From positions 1 to 45,240 of the forward strand of contig JADGOE010000018.1 of NCBI GenBank assembly GCA_017883135.1: DNA of 45,240 nt. The letters run 5' to 3'. How positions within the stretch are numbered: position 1 is the first letter of the stretch; each line of letters begins with the position of its first letter. The notes under the pieces are model-generated. The model made no database searches. It was not told the origin of the DNA and was given only the letters and a program-made list of their open reading frames with translations. The DNA comes from Acidimicrobiales bacterium (GTDB lineage: Bacteria > Actinomycetota > Acidimicrobiia > Acidimicrobiales > RAAP-2). Both the position numbers and the translations under genes were made by a program. Positions 20,054 to 28,119 of the stretch are shown here, piece by piece.

Positions 20054-20956
20054 TCATGGTCCGGCGCTCTGGTGGCGGGCGGCCTCTTGAGCGTCGAGCT
20101 CGGCGTCGATCTGCTTGGTGAGCTCCTCCTCCGATCGGACCCAGTGGACGACCACGGGGATCATGGCAAGCGCCATCAGGCTGTCGCCGACCATCCACAT
20201 GATGGCACCGCCGGTGTGGAGGTCCCCGATGAGGGTAGGGCCCCAGGCCCGTCGCAGATTTGTGTAGGCGGAGAACATCTCGTGGTTCGTGGAGAGCAGC
20301 ACGAGGCCGCTGAAGGTGTCGATGGGGACGGCCAACATGAGGTAGACGAGCCTGAGCCCGGGGGTGAGAGGGTGGCGGCTCGGTTCGATGCCGACGACCG
20401 GACGCCAGAACAGGTAGCCGACGACGAGGAAGGCCAGGTGCTCGTTGTCGTGGGCCAGTTCGTTGGTCAGCATGATGTTGTAGAGGCTGGTCAGGTGAAC
20501 GGCCGGAACGAGCATGGCATAGAGCAAGAAACCGGTGATCGGATGGCCGATGACGTTGGCCGCTCCGGAGTCGAGCGCCCTGGTGACCGCTCGATGGGTC
20601 GCGCCGGTCGTGGAGCGGACCAGCAGCTCGGAAGGAGCGCCCATCGCGATCAGGGGTGCGGCCAGCATGATCAGGACCAGATGCTGGACCATGTGGTCGT
20701 AGAAGAGGGTGTCGTCATAGACGCCGATCACCGATTCGATCGCCACGAAGACGAGGACCATGGCGCCGACGAACGAGATGGTGCGCTTCGGTGACCACGG
20801 GTGCTCGGGGTCGATCGTTCCGGCGCGCCGTGCACCCCAGAGGTAGAGGGCTGCGGTCCCGACGATGAGGGCGCTCGGAGTGACCGCGATGGCGGTGGAC
20901 CCGAGGTTGTGCCAGATGTCCGGCCTGGCACCATCGACCAGCAAGGCGAGCGGCAT
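20054..20956 (-). CDS. CtaG-family cytochrome c oxidase assembly protein (copy 1)
   Basis: This 300-residue, ~7-helix membrane protein belongs to the caa3-oxidase-assembly CtaG family. Family features are DHMVQHLVLIMLAAPLIAMG, HPITGFLLYAMLVPAVHLTSLY, HDNEHLAFLVVGYLFWRPVVG and a late GDLHTGGAIMWMVGD with conserved histidines. CtaG proteins help insert copper into the oxidase catalytic subunit. The stop of the upstream SCO1 gene is only 11 bp away, so the two copper-delivery factors are one transcript. A second CtaG gene is at 39.3 kb. Confidence 0.9.
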   Translation of the reverse strand: MPLALLVDGARPDIWHNLGSTAIAVTPSALIVGTAALYLWGARRAGTIDPEHPWSPKRTISFVGAMVLVFVAIESVIGVYDDTLFYDHMVQHLVLIMLAAPLIAMGAPSELLVRSTTGATHRAVTRALDSGAANVIGHPITGFLLYAMLVPAVHLTSLYNIMLTNELAHDNEHLAFLVVGYLFWRPVVGIEPSRHPLTPGLRLVYLMLAVPIDTFSGLVLLSTNHEMFSAYTNLRRAWGPTLIGDLHTGGAIMWMVGDSLMALAMIPVVVHWVRSEEELTKQIDAELDAQEAARHQSAGP

Positions 20957-20967
20957 GCGGCCCCTGG

Positions 20968-21801
20968 TCAGCTTCCCGCGTTCGGTATGGATCGGCCGAT
21001 CATCCAGCCGAGGCTAAGCAGGGCAGAGGTGGGCGTCCAGGCGGGTTGCGGCGGATGGTTGAGATTCTGGATGCCCTGATCACTCAAGAAGCGGTACAGG
21101 GTCGGGTTGAGGGTCCCGTGAAAACCTGGGCCGGCACCGGTCGCAAAGGTCGCGAATCCGCTTCCGTCGATGAGGACGTACCCGTCTGTGTGGTTGACGT
21201 CGTAGGTGAGTGGCTGATTGGTGAGCCAGTCCACCGCCGGCGGGTTGCCCTGGGGAACCTGCTGGTGGAGGAATCCGAAGAACGTGGAGATATCGGCCAG
21301 GGCTGCGTCCGATTCGGTGACCATCTCCCACGATGCGCCGGTCAACTTCGCGTAGGAGGCCAACCGGCCCTGCGTGTCGCGGGTCGGATCGACGGACAGC
21401 TCGACGATCTGGACCTTGGAGGCGGCGTGGGACTGGTCGAGGCTGCGTTGGACCTCGAGGAGGTTGCCAGTCGTCAACGGGCAGATGTCACTACAGAGCG
21501 TCAGGAACGGCACCAACATCACCGTCCGACCTCGCAGCGCCGCAAAGGAGGTCGGCCGGCCGTTCTGGTCAGTGAGCGTCAGCGTCTGGATCGAAGGAGG
21601 AAGGGCCCGATGCTCGATGGTCCCCTGTGAAACGGATGGGGGTCCGGGTGGACCCGATGCGCACGACGCCAGCCCGGCGGCCGCGGCGGCCACGACGGCG
21701 AGGAGTGCGAGCAGTGCCAGGCCTCGATGGCCGCTGTTCGCGGGTTCCGACCTCAGGCGCCGTTCAACACCGGGCCGATGGAACGGATGTCCGTATTGCA
21801 T
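20968..21801 (-). CDS. SCO1/SenC copper chaperone lipoprotein
   Basis: This protein of about 277 residues has a lipoprotein signal peptide (LASC) and a SCO1/SenC thioredoxin-like domain. The copper ligands are present: CSDICP (CxxxC) and His in VNHTDGYVLID. It should deliver copper to the CuA centre of oxidase subunit II outside the membrane. The start is uncertain. The ATG at 21801 directly follows a 13-bp palindrome, while a GTG at 21810 lies inside it; neither has a ribosome-binding site. It is the first gene of the copper operon, divergent from blaI across about 86 bp. Confidence 0.9.
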   Translation of the reverse strand: MQYGHPFHRPGVERRLRSEPANSGHRGLALLALLAVVAAAAAGLASCASGPPGPPSVSQGTIEHRALPPSIQTLTLTDQNGRPTSFAALRGRTVMLVPFLTLCSDICPLTTGNLLEVQRSLDQSHAASKVQIVELSVDPTRDTQGRLASYAKLTGASWEMVTESDAALADISTFFGFLHQQVPQGNPPAVDWLTNQPLTYDVNHTDGYVLIDGSGFATFATGAGPGFHGTLNPTLYRFLSDQGIQNLNHPPQPAWTPTSALLSLGWMIGRSIPNAGS

Positions 21802-21802
21802 T

Positions 21803-21830
21803 CTACGCACCGTAGTTCTACAGGACGTAG
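21803..21830. promoter_or_regulatory. tandem palindromic operators between SCO1 and BlaI genes
   Basis: CTACG-CAC-CGTAG (21803-21815) is a perfect 13-bp palindrome. CTACA-GGA-CGTAG (21818-21830) is a near copy, 15 bp on. They abut the SCO1 start and lie 21 bp upstream of TACACT (21851-21856), the likely -10 of the repressor gene. BlaI/MecI/CopY proteins bind paired TAC/GTA dyads, so these are the probable autoregulatory sites. Confidence 0.7.
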
Positions 21831-21887
21831 AGGGGCAAGCTGCGAGTTGCTACACTCCCGTCTGGACGGCCGACTGGAGGAGGGTCA

Positions 21888-22259
21888 TTGGTACGCCTCG
21901 GCGAACTCGAACGGCGGGTCATGGACATAGTGTGGGCCCGGTTCGGATGTGAGCTCACCGGCCGCGACGTCGCCGGCCAACTACCCGGCTATGCCTACAC
22001 AACGGTACTCACCGTCCTGACCAGACTCGAGAACAAGGGTCTCGTGCGCCACCAACGCGACGGGCCCGTCCATCACTACTCCTCCACCGCCAGTCGCGAG
22101 TCCTACATCGCGTCGTTGATGCACGATGCCCTCGATGTCAGCTCTGACCGCGGAGCGGCCCTGGTGCGCTTCGCCGAGACCGTCTCACCAGCCGAGGCCG
22201 ACGTGCTGCGGCGAGCCCTCGACCACCCTGGACCAGCTCAACCGTCGCGCCGCCGATGA
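21888..22259 (+). CDS. BlaI/MecI/CopY-family repressor
   Basis: This 123-residue winged-helix repressor has LGELERRVMDIVWARFGCELTG..., TTVLTVLTRLENKGLVRHQRDGP and a C-terminal dimerisation helix region, the standard BlaI length and pattern. The start is a TTG at 21888 behind GGAGGAGGG. Family members dimerise on palindromic operators. They are released either by cleavage by an M56 protease partner (BlaR1 type) or by metal exchange (CopY type). No CopY-type Cys hook is visible, so release by the adjacent protease is more likely. The target is probably its own promoter and the divergent copper operon. Confidence 0.92.
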   Translation: MVRLGELERRVMDIVWARFGCELTGRDVAGQLPGYAYTTVLTVLTRLENKGLVRHQRDGPVHHYSSTASRESYIASLMHDALDVSSDRGAALVRFAETVSPAEADVLRRALDHPGPAQPSRRR

Positions 22260-23176
22260 CCGCTGCCGCCTGGCTGGCCATCATCGCGGTGATGATGTTC
22301 GGGCCCATCGGCCCCGTCCTCGCACGGGCCGACTGGCCACGGCGCGCCCCCCGAGCCGCGGTGGTGCTCTGGCAGGCGCTCGGGATCTCCGGCGCCCTCG
22401 CTGCGATCGGCTTCGGGCTCTCGATCACTGTTGCCCCCATGCACTCGGGAATGCTTGCGGGCACAGCCCGCCTCACCCGACAGGCTCTGGCAGGACGACC
22501 ACTGCAGAACCTCGGGATCAGCGGCGCCCTCGGGCTGACGCTGGCCACCGATGTGTGCATCGTGCTGCTCGTCGGGCTGGCAACCACCGGCCTGTGCACG
22601 ACGTACGCCCGGTCCCGCCACCGGCGTCTCCTCGACCTGGTCAGCCGGCCTATCGACCAGGCGCCCGACGTGCTCCTGCTGGATGATCCTCGGGTGGCGG
22701 CCTACTGCCTGCCCGGCCTCCGCCCCCGGATCGTGGTCAGTGCCGGGACGCTGGAACTGCTCGGCGACGAACAGTTGGGGGCGGTCCTCGCCCATGAACG
22801 CGGACACGCCCGCGGCCGCCACGGGATCGTCATGCTTCCCTTCGCATCGATGGACACCCTGCTGCGGTGGATGCCCTATGTCAGACATGCCCGAACCGAG
22901 GTCGCCGCGCTCCTCGAGATGGCCGCCGACGACTTCGCCGCCAAGGAGAGCCATCCCCGACATCTGGCAGGGGCACTCGTCGAAATGGCCTCCTCGGGTA
23001 CCGCTCCGAGTTGCGCTCTGGCAGCAACCACCACCGCGGTTTCCACACGCGTGGTCCGCCTGCTCAGTCCTCGCCGAACGTCACAGGCAACCGCGACCTG
23101 GGCACTCGTCGCAAGTGCTGCAACGGTACTGGTCCCGTTCTCTGCGCTCCTCACGGCGGTCACCACAACCAGGTGA
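22256..23176 (+). CDS. M56/M48-type integral membrane metalloprotease
   Basis: This is a 306-residue membrane protease of the BlaR1/M56 type. It has three N-terminal hydrophobic segments and a cytoplasmic zinc-protease domain with HERGH (180-184) and a downstream third-ligand region EMAADDFAAKE, then one C-terminal membrane helix. Unlike BlaR1 it has no penicillin-binding sensor domain, so beta-lactam sensing is not indicated. Its start overlaps the repressor stop (ATGA). The pair should form a sensor-protease/repressor switch. Given the divergent copper-delivery genes, the signal may be copper or oxidase assembly state (inference). Confidence 0.88.
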   Translation: MTAAAWLAIIAVMMFGPIGPVLARADWPRRAPRAAVVLWQALGISGALAAIGFGLSITVAPMHSGMLAGTARLTRQALAGRPLQNLGISGALGLTLATDVCIVLLVGLATTGLCTTYARSRHRRLLDLVSRPIDQAPDVLLLDDPRVAAYCLPGLRPRIVVSAGTLELLGDEQLGAVLAHERGHARGRHGIVMLPFASMDTLLRWMPYVRHARTEVAALLEMAADDFAAKESHPRHLAGALVEMASSGTAPSCALAATTTAVSTRVVRLLSPRRTSQATATWALVASAATVLVPFSALLTAVTTTR

Positions 23177-23312
23177 ACGGCCCGGAGCATCTCTCAGCAT
23201 CGCATCGGCTCTCCGGTGTCGGGGTGCCAACGCCCACCCCGGGTGCGCTCCTGGCGCACACGCCGGCACCCGACGAGCCGGGTGGTTCGGTCCGCATGGA
23301 AGCCATCAAAGG

Positions 23313-23972
23313 ATGGCTGACTCCCCCGACAGCTGGCTGAACGACCGCCCGCCTCGGACCATCCCTTCGGAAAGCCTGGACCTCGAGCGATCGCACGCGG
23401 ACCATCTCGACGAACTAGTAGGCGCCGTCAATGCCAGTCTCGACCAGCTCCGCCCCTGGATGCCGTGGGCGCAGCGTCCCGCCACCGCCGAGTCCATCGC
23501 CGAGTTCCTGCGTCACGCCGACGTCGACTGGGACGAAGGCCGCGAGTTCCAGTACGCCATGCGAGGCGGTGGCGGTGGTGGTGGTGGCGGTGGCCCATCC
23601 AACAGCAACATCGGCTACTGCGGGCTGCACGCACGCCTGGGCATGGGCGCACTGGAGATCGGCTACTGGGTGCGTTCCGACCGCACCGGGCACGGTGTGG
23701 CCACCGCCGCTGCCGGTGCCCTGGCCCGCACGGCGCTGGGACGTTCCGGGGTCGACCGGGTGGAGATCCACTGCGATGCGGCCAATTCGAGGAGTGCCGC
23801 GATTCCACCGAAGTTGGGATTCCATCTCGACCGCAGCGACCGGAGGGTGCCCGAAGCCCCCGGGATGTCGGTGGACGAGATGGTGTGGGTGCTCCCGTCC
23901 GGCGCAGCGTTCAGCCCGGACTCCGAGGGCCCATGCATTCAGTACCCGGGCACGGCAGTACCCGACAGGTAA
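23313..23972 (+). CDS. GNAT acetyltransferase (RimJ/RimL type) with poly-Gly insert
   Basis: This 219-residue protein resembles ribosomal-protein-Ser/Ala acetyltransferases: LDELVGAVNASLDQLRPWMP, then WDEGREFQYAM, IGYCGLHARLGMGALEIGYW, the acetyl-CoA loop RTGHGVATAAAGALARTA, and SRSAAIPPKLGF. A run of ten glycines, RG(10)PSN, encoded by GGY codons at about 23566-23597, replaces the usual short turn between two strands. The ATG at 23313 is preceded by AAAGG. A 136-bp gap separates it from the protease gene, so it may share that transcript. The substrate is unknown. Confidence 0.82.
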   Translation: MADSPDSWLNDRPPRTIPSESLDLERSHADHLDELVGAVNASLDQLRPWMPWAQRPATAESIAEFLRHADVDWDEGREFQYAMRGGGGGGGGGGPSNSNIGYCGLHARLGMGALEIGYWVRSDRTGHGVATAAAGALARTALGRSGVDRVEIHCDAANSRSAAIPPKLGFHLDRSDRRVPEAPGMSVDEMVWVLPSGAAFSPDSEGPCIQYPGTAVPDR

Positions 23973-24044
23973 GGCCGGCGCCGTCCCTGCCCCGGAAAGT
24001 CACGAGTCGGGTCCGATCGGCGGTGCCAGCCCCGACGGGTCGAA

Positions 24045-24641
24045 TCAGTTGATCTTCAACAGGTCCACCATGAAGACCAGGGTGTCGTTGGCCGCGATAC
24101 CCGCACCTCTCGCAACCGGCCCGTACCCCAGGCTGGGCGGAATGATCAGCTCGCGCCGGCCACCTGCCTGCATGCCCACCACCCCTTGGTCCCAACCCTG
24201 GATGACCTGGCCCTGCCCGAGCACGAACGTGAAGGGTTGGCTGTCCCACGATGCCTGGATCACCTTGCGTGTGGAGTAGGTCGCCAGCACGTACTGCACG
24301 GTGACGTTGTCCCCTGGCTTGGCCACAGGCCCCGAGCCGACGATCAGGTCCGTGCTCTCGAGCTGGGTCGGGGGTGCCCCAGGCGGAACAGTCAGCGTCG
24401 GCTTCGTGCCACTGGTCCCGGCCGGGGACGGGACCTGCACGGGGGCGACAGCGGTGGTCGAGGACGGCGAGGTGGTCGAGGTGGTGGTGCCGGTCGTCGA
24501 GGGAGTGGTCGAGGCGGTGACGCCGGTCGTCGATGTAGTAGAGGTCGAGGACGGCGAAGTGGACGGCGAACTACTGCATCCGGCCAATCCAAGGGCAGAC
24601 GCCGAAAGCACGGCGAGCGACCAGTTGCGCAGACGAAGCAT
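24045..24641 (-). CDS. FKBP-type peptidyl-prolyl isomerase lipoprotein
   Basis: This 198-residue lipoprotein has signal MLRLRNWSLAVLSASALGLAGC (lipobox LAGC), then a ~70-residue Ser/Thr linker, then one FKBP domain. The domain shows DNVTVQYVLATYSTRKVIQA, FVLGQGQVIQGWDQGVVGMQ, GGRRELIIPPSLGYG and IAANDTLVFMVDLL, with the isomerase pocket residues kept. It acts on exported proteins outside the membrane. The ATG at 24641 is preceded by AAGGA about 10 nt upstream; upstream in-frame codons are Arg/Gly-rich and non-coding in character. Confidence 0.92.
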   Translation of the reverse strand: MLRLRNWSLAVLSASALGLAGCSSSPSTSPSSTSTTSTTGVTASTTPSTTGTTTSTTSPSSTTAVAPVQVPSPAGTSGTKPTLTVPPGAPPTQLESTDLIVGSGPVAKPGDNVTVQYVLATYSTRKVIQASWDSQPFTFVLGQGQVIQGWDQGVVGMQAGGRRELIIPPSLGYGPVARGAGIAANDTLVFMVDLLKIN

Positions 24642-24814
24642 GGAGTGAGGTCCTTTCCGACGATGAGATATGTGGAGGCCAGGGTGGTGCGGCCAACTAT
24701 CCAGCCAGACGGTAGTCGCCCGTGGGCCCGCGTGGAACGCAGGCATGGTGCGCGTGGCACCCCTCTGCTCGGGTGCACACCCTCCTCGCGCCACGGCCCC
24801 GATGTCGTCGTTCG

Positions 24815-25669
24815 CTACGACGGGTCCCCGATGGATTCTTTGGACGGAGGGGTGAACCCGGGATCCGGCTCGATGAATCCGTGCGCCAAAGCCTCCAAGC
24901 CAGCCCCATAAAGCGTCCACTCCTGATCCTCGCCATTCCGTCCGGTCGGAAGGATGAACTGCTCGATGTTCCCGTCGACATGCTGTCGCAGGGAGTACCC
25001 CTCGCTCAACGCAGTAGCGGCAACGGTGAACTGACGAATGGTCCTCGGCTCACGCATCCGAAAGCCGAGGAACTCGGTGAGCCACCCGTAGATCCTCTCC
25101 CAAAATTCGGTCACTGATTCGTAGCCCTCTGCCAGCGCCGCCCCGATTCGTTGCCGCTGCTCCGGATGGGAGGTAGTAGTAGCAATAGTCAGCACGCTGA
25201 TCCACAACGACCAACTCGGCGAGTTGGCAATCGCTCCGCTACTTGCCGCTCCTCCGTTCCGGCACAGTTCCTGCAAGGCGTAGAGCCGTGATTCAACCGT
25301 AGTGAGATCGACCTCCTTCAGAACGGCGCTTACCGCCTGGAGAGTCAGATCTACCTCGGGACGCTCCTCATCCTGCGCAATGGCCCTAAGCACATCGGCC
25401 TGGAAGTCCGCCTGGTTCTCCCATACGCGTCGAATGACCGAGCCATTGGTCAGATGTCGACCGGTCTTGCGTTCGACATGTTCAAACACCCGCTTGAACG
25501 TCAGATTGCGGGGGGCGGCTTCGATTCCTTCTTGTTGGACCACCTCCCTCCCCGCCTCAAGCAGGAGGTCGTGCAATTCCTTTCGCCGCTGTCTCTTTCT
25601 CTCGTTCTCGTCCATCAAAGGACGTGACAACCCCCCATCACCTGTGGTGACTTCGCCCGCCAACTGCAT
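24815..25669 (-). CDS. TetR-like transcriptional regulator, lower GC
   Basis: This 284-residue protein has a TetR-like N-terminal helix-turn-helix (RKELHDLLLEAGREVVQQEG ... LTFKRVFEHVERKTGRHLTN, SVIRRVWENQADFQADVL). A helical ligand-binding or dimerisation domain of ~200 residues has no recognisable relative. I chose the ATG at 25669 because AGGA lies 7 nt upstream and a 13-bp palindrome sits just before it. An ATG at 25615 (MDENERKRQRRKE) is the main alternative. The gene is visibly poorer in G+C than its neighbours, which suggests horizontal acquisition. Targets are unknown; autoregulation is likely. Confidence 0.7.
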   Translation of the reverse strand: MQLAGEVTTGDGGLSRPLMDENERKRQRRKELHDLLLEAGREVVQQEGIEAAPRNLTFKRVFEHVERKTGRHLTNGSVIRRVWENQADFQADVLRAIAQDEERPEVDLTLQAVSAVLKEVDLTTVESRLYALQELCRNGGAASSGAIANSPSWSLWISVLTIATTTSHPEQRQRIGAALAEGYESVTEFWERIYGWLTEFLGFRMREPRTIRQFTVAATALSEGYSLRQHVDGNIEQFILPTGRNGEDQEWTLYGAGLEALAHGFIEPDPGFTPPSKESIGDPS

Positions 25670-25684
25670 GTTCCAATCCTGTAC

Positions 25685-25697
25685 TTCACACTGTGAA
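25685..25697. promoter_or_regulatory. palindromic operator before TetR-like gene
   Basis: TTCACA-C-TGTGAA is a perfect 6-bp-arm palindrome 16 bp upstream of the chosen start. It fits an autoregulatory site for the TetR-like protein. Confidence 0.5.
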
Positions 25698-26260
25698 ATG
25701 TCCAGTTCACGCACGGTCCAGATCGACGGGCGTGCGGGAAGTGCGTTCCAACGGTCAGGATCGCCCTACTTCGAGCACGACTAATCCTTCGGATCCGTGG
25801 GGGAGGCTTCCGCCGACCTGCACCCGACCCCGGGGCCTCATTGGGTGATGTTCATCACTTGAGGCGGAAACGGATCCGGCTCTACCCGGTCCGCCCCAGA
25901 AGCGCCGAGCCTGATTGCTGAGTCTCCGCCGCCCACCGCATGTTGCTGCATCGGCCAACCGACTACCTCCCAAGTTCCCAGCACCCTCGCGCCCGAGGTC
26001 GGGCACGCCTTCAGGCGAAGTGTGTCCGGAGAGGACAGAGCCTTGGGGCCGGGCGACCGCAGCGTGGGCCACGGACCATCATCGTGGGGAGTGCGGACGC
26101 TTCTCTTCGACCGGGGACGTCCTGATCGTGGACAGCGACATCAGTGGCGGTTTCGATTGTGGCTGCAATTGCGACCGCGACGACGGCCCGAACTGCTGAG
26201 CCATGCGAGGTCCCCGGCCTCGACCTGTTCGGCGGGGCCACCCACCCGCCGAACGGGTGG
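25698..26260. other. gene-free stretch between TetR-like and VOC genes
   Basis: About 560 bp with no reading frame that I can support as coding; the open frames read as Arg/Pro/Ser-rich shadow sequence without motifs. I see no RNA gene. It may hold the promoter of the TetR-like gene at its left end and possibly degraded sequence from an insertion. Confidence 0.45.
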
Positions 26261-26629
26261 CTACCCCGGGATCTGGGTCGACAGGCAGAACGGGTGTCCG
26301 GCCGGGTCGAGCAGGACACGCCAGCGGTCCGGAGCGGGCTGTTCGTCGGCACGGCGTGCCCCGAGGCGCAGTGCCTCCTCCTCTGCCTGGTCGAGGTCGT
26401 CCACGGCAAGGTCGAGATGCATCTGCTTGGGAACGTCTCCTGCGGGCCACGAGGGCGGCCGGAAGTCCGGCACCCGCACGGCAGCCAGCCACATCCCGTC
26501 GGTCTTCACCGCCACGAAGTCCTCGCCGGTGAATGCCACTTCGCCACCGAGCAGACCGGCCCAGAATGCCCCCAGCACGGATGGATCAGCACAGTCCAGC
26601 GCGATGGCGCCCAAGCGAGCGGTGGCCAC
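26261..26629 (-). CDS. VOC-family (glyoxalase/bleomycin-resistance-like) protein
   Basis: This 122-residue single VOC domain starts MATARLGAIALDCADPSVLG, continues FWAGLLGGEVAF and KQMHLDLAVDDLDQAEEEAL, and ends RVLLDPAGHPFCLST, the classic C-terminal metal/substrate strand. Such proteins bind small molecules or catalyse glyoxalase/dioxygenase-type reactions; the function here is unknown. The GTG start has TACCAT 7 nt upstream and no ribosome-binding site. It is co-directional with larC but has its own start region. Confidence 0.85.
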   Translation of the reverse strand: MATARLGAIALDCADPSVLGAFWAGLLGGEVAFTGEDFVAVKTDGMWLAAVRVPDFRPPSWPAGDVPKQMHLDLAVDDLDQAEEEALRLGARRADEQPAPDRWRVLLDPAGHPFCLSTQIPG

Positions 26630-26636
26630 GGACGCG

Positions 26637-26642
26637 ATGGTA
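26637..26642 (-). promoter_or_regulatory. leaderless -10 of VOC gene
   Basis: TACCAT on the minus strand lies 7 nt before the GTG at 26629. Confidence 0.45.
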
Positions 26643-26700
26643 CCGATCCTTCAGCCCACGGTCGAGGGGGAGGTCGAGGCCGTTCGCATGCCCATGCGCT

Positions 26701-28119
26701 TCACGCCGGTTCGTCCTCCCCTGTCCCTCCTTTCCCAGCAGAGTCCGGGGTGAGGCCACCTTGGCCTACATCACTCGCCGGAACGGGACGGCCACCTCCA
26801 CCCGATCCGTACTCGTGCAGTCCAACAGTGGGTGGGCCGTCCGACTCTTGATGCTCGGAGCGCCACTGCGCCTCGACGCGGAAAGCAACGTCGCGGAGCG
26901 CCTTGCCTGTGCGCCGTGCCGCCAGGGCAACATCGTCGTGTTCGGCCTTGACCCTGCCCGCGCTGACCTTGACACGGATCAACTGCCCATCCACGACCAC
27001 GGACTCGATCGAGCGGGCCGCCGGCCAACGTTCGCCGGTGACCAACCGGATCCCCAGGGATCCGGTCGACTCCCGAAGTATCCCCCGCAGGTGGGCGACC
27101 ATCGAAGGGTCGCACAAGACTTGGACGACGAAGCCCGGTCGACCCTTCTTCATGACCACCGGGTTCAACCACGCGTCGTAGGCACCAGCTGCCAACAGGA
27201 CACCGATGGCATCAGCCAACTGCTCACCGGTGGCGTCGTCGACGGTTGCCTCGAGGATCGATACGGGCTGCCCGGCGTCGGCGTCGGCGTCGCCTTCGGC
27301 CATCGCTCCCGCGTAGGAGGCCAATCCCTGGTCGAACCTGCCGGCGTCAGCCACCGAGCCGCGACCCAGATCAACCTGCACACCGGTCACCACCTGAGTG
27401 CAGTTGGGGAGATCCTCGAGCTCGTGGGTGCCGGCACCGAACCCCTGACCGGTGACCCGCATCGGAGGCATCGGGCCGTATCCAGCCGACAATGCCGCGA
27501 GCAGGGCCGCACCGGTCGGGGTGGTGAGCTCCATCGGTATGTTCCGACCCCAGGTAGGCACGCCTTCCAACAACGCCACCACAGCCGGCGCCGGATTCGG
27601 CAGCATGCCGTGGGCGGCCCTGACCATGCCGAGCCCGGTGGCCACCGGGCTGGCCCTCACCTCATCGATTCCCAACACCTCGAGAGCAGCCGCTGTGCCC
27701 ACCACGTCGATGATGGTGTCGTGCCCCCCCACTTCGTGAAAGTGGACCTGGTCCACCGGGCGCCGGTGCAGTCCGGCCTCCACTTCTGCCAACGCTGCGA
27801 ACGTGGCCAACGACCGCGCTGCCACTCGCTCGGGGAGCCTGGCCTCCTCGATCAATCCGACGATGTGCGAGTAGGTGCGGACCACCACGTGGTCGTGGAC
27901 CGTCACGATGGCACGGGACGCTGCGATTCCGCCCCGCAGGACCGGCTCCACATCGAGCGCCCATCCCCCGATGGGCAGGCACTCGAGGAGGGTCAGAACC
28001 TCACCGATGTCGGCGCCGGCATCCACCAGACTGCCCAGTGCCATGTCGCCGGCGATGCCGGCGAAGCAGTGGAACCATGCGATGCGCCGGGCACCATCCG
28101 GTGCCTCCCCGGCGCTCAT
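26701..28119 (-). CDS. larC: LarC nickel-pincer cofactor nickel-insertase
   Basis: This 472-residue LarC inserts nickel into the sulfur-modified pyridinium nucleotide in a CTP-dependent step to finish the NPN cofactor. Seen are WFHCFAGIAGDMALGSLVDA, VHFHEVGGHDTIIDVVGTAA, MELTTPTGAALLAAL, the second-half ILEATVDDATGEQLADAIGV and NPVVMKKGRPGFVVQVLC. In Lactiplantibacillus plantarum LarC is produced by a ribosomal frameshift between larC1 and larC2; here one continuous frame covers both halves. The C-terminal ~45 residues are a disordered Gly-rich tail. Its start overlaps the larB stop by 4 bp. Confidence 0.93.
   Translation of the reverse strand: MSAGEAPDGARRIAWFHCFAGIAGDMALGSLVDAGADIGEVLTLLECLPIGGWALDVEPVLRGGIAASRAIVTVHDHVVVRTYSHIVGLIEEARLPERVAARSLATFAALAEVEAGLHRRPVDQVHFHEVGGHDTIIDVVGTAAALEVLGIDEVRASPVATGLGMVRAAHGMLPNPAPAVVALLEGVPTWGRNIPMELTTPTGAALLAALSAGYGPMPPMRVTGQGFGAGTHELEDLPNCTQVVTGVQVDLGRGSVADAGRFDQGLASYAGAMAEGDADADAGQPVSILEATVDDATGEQLADAIGVLLAAGAYDAWLNPVVMKKGRPGFVVQVLCDPSMVAHLRGILRESTGSLGIRLVTGERWPAARSIESVVVDGQLIRVKVSAGRVKAEHDDVALAARRTGKALRDVAFRVEAQWRSEHQESDGPPTVGLHEYGSGGGGRPVPASDVGQGGLTPDSAGKGGTGEDEPA

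Noticed and set aside
22256-23176. BlaR1 beta-lactam sensor
   Set aside because: The protease lacks a C-terminal penicillin-binding domain and the neighbouring genes are copper/oxidase assembly genes.
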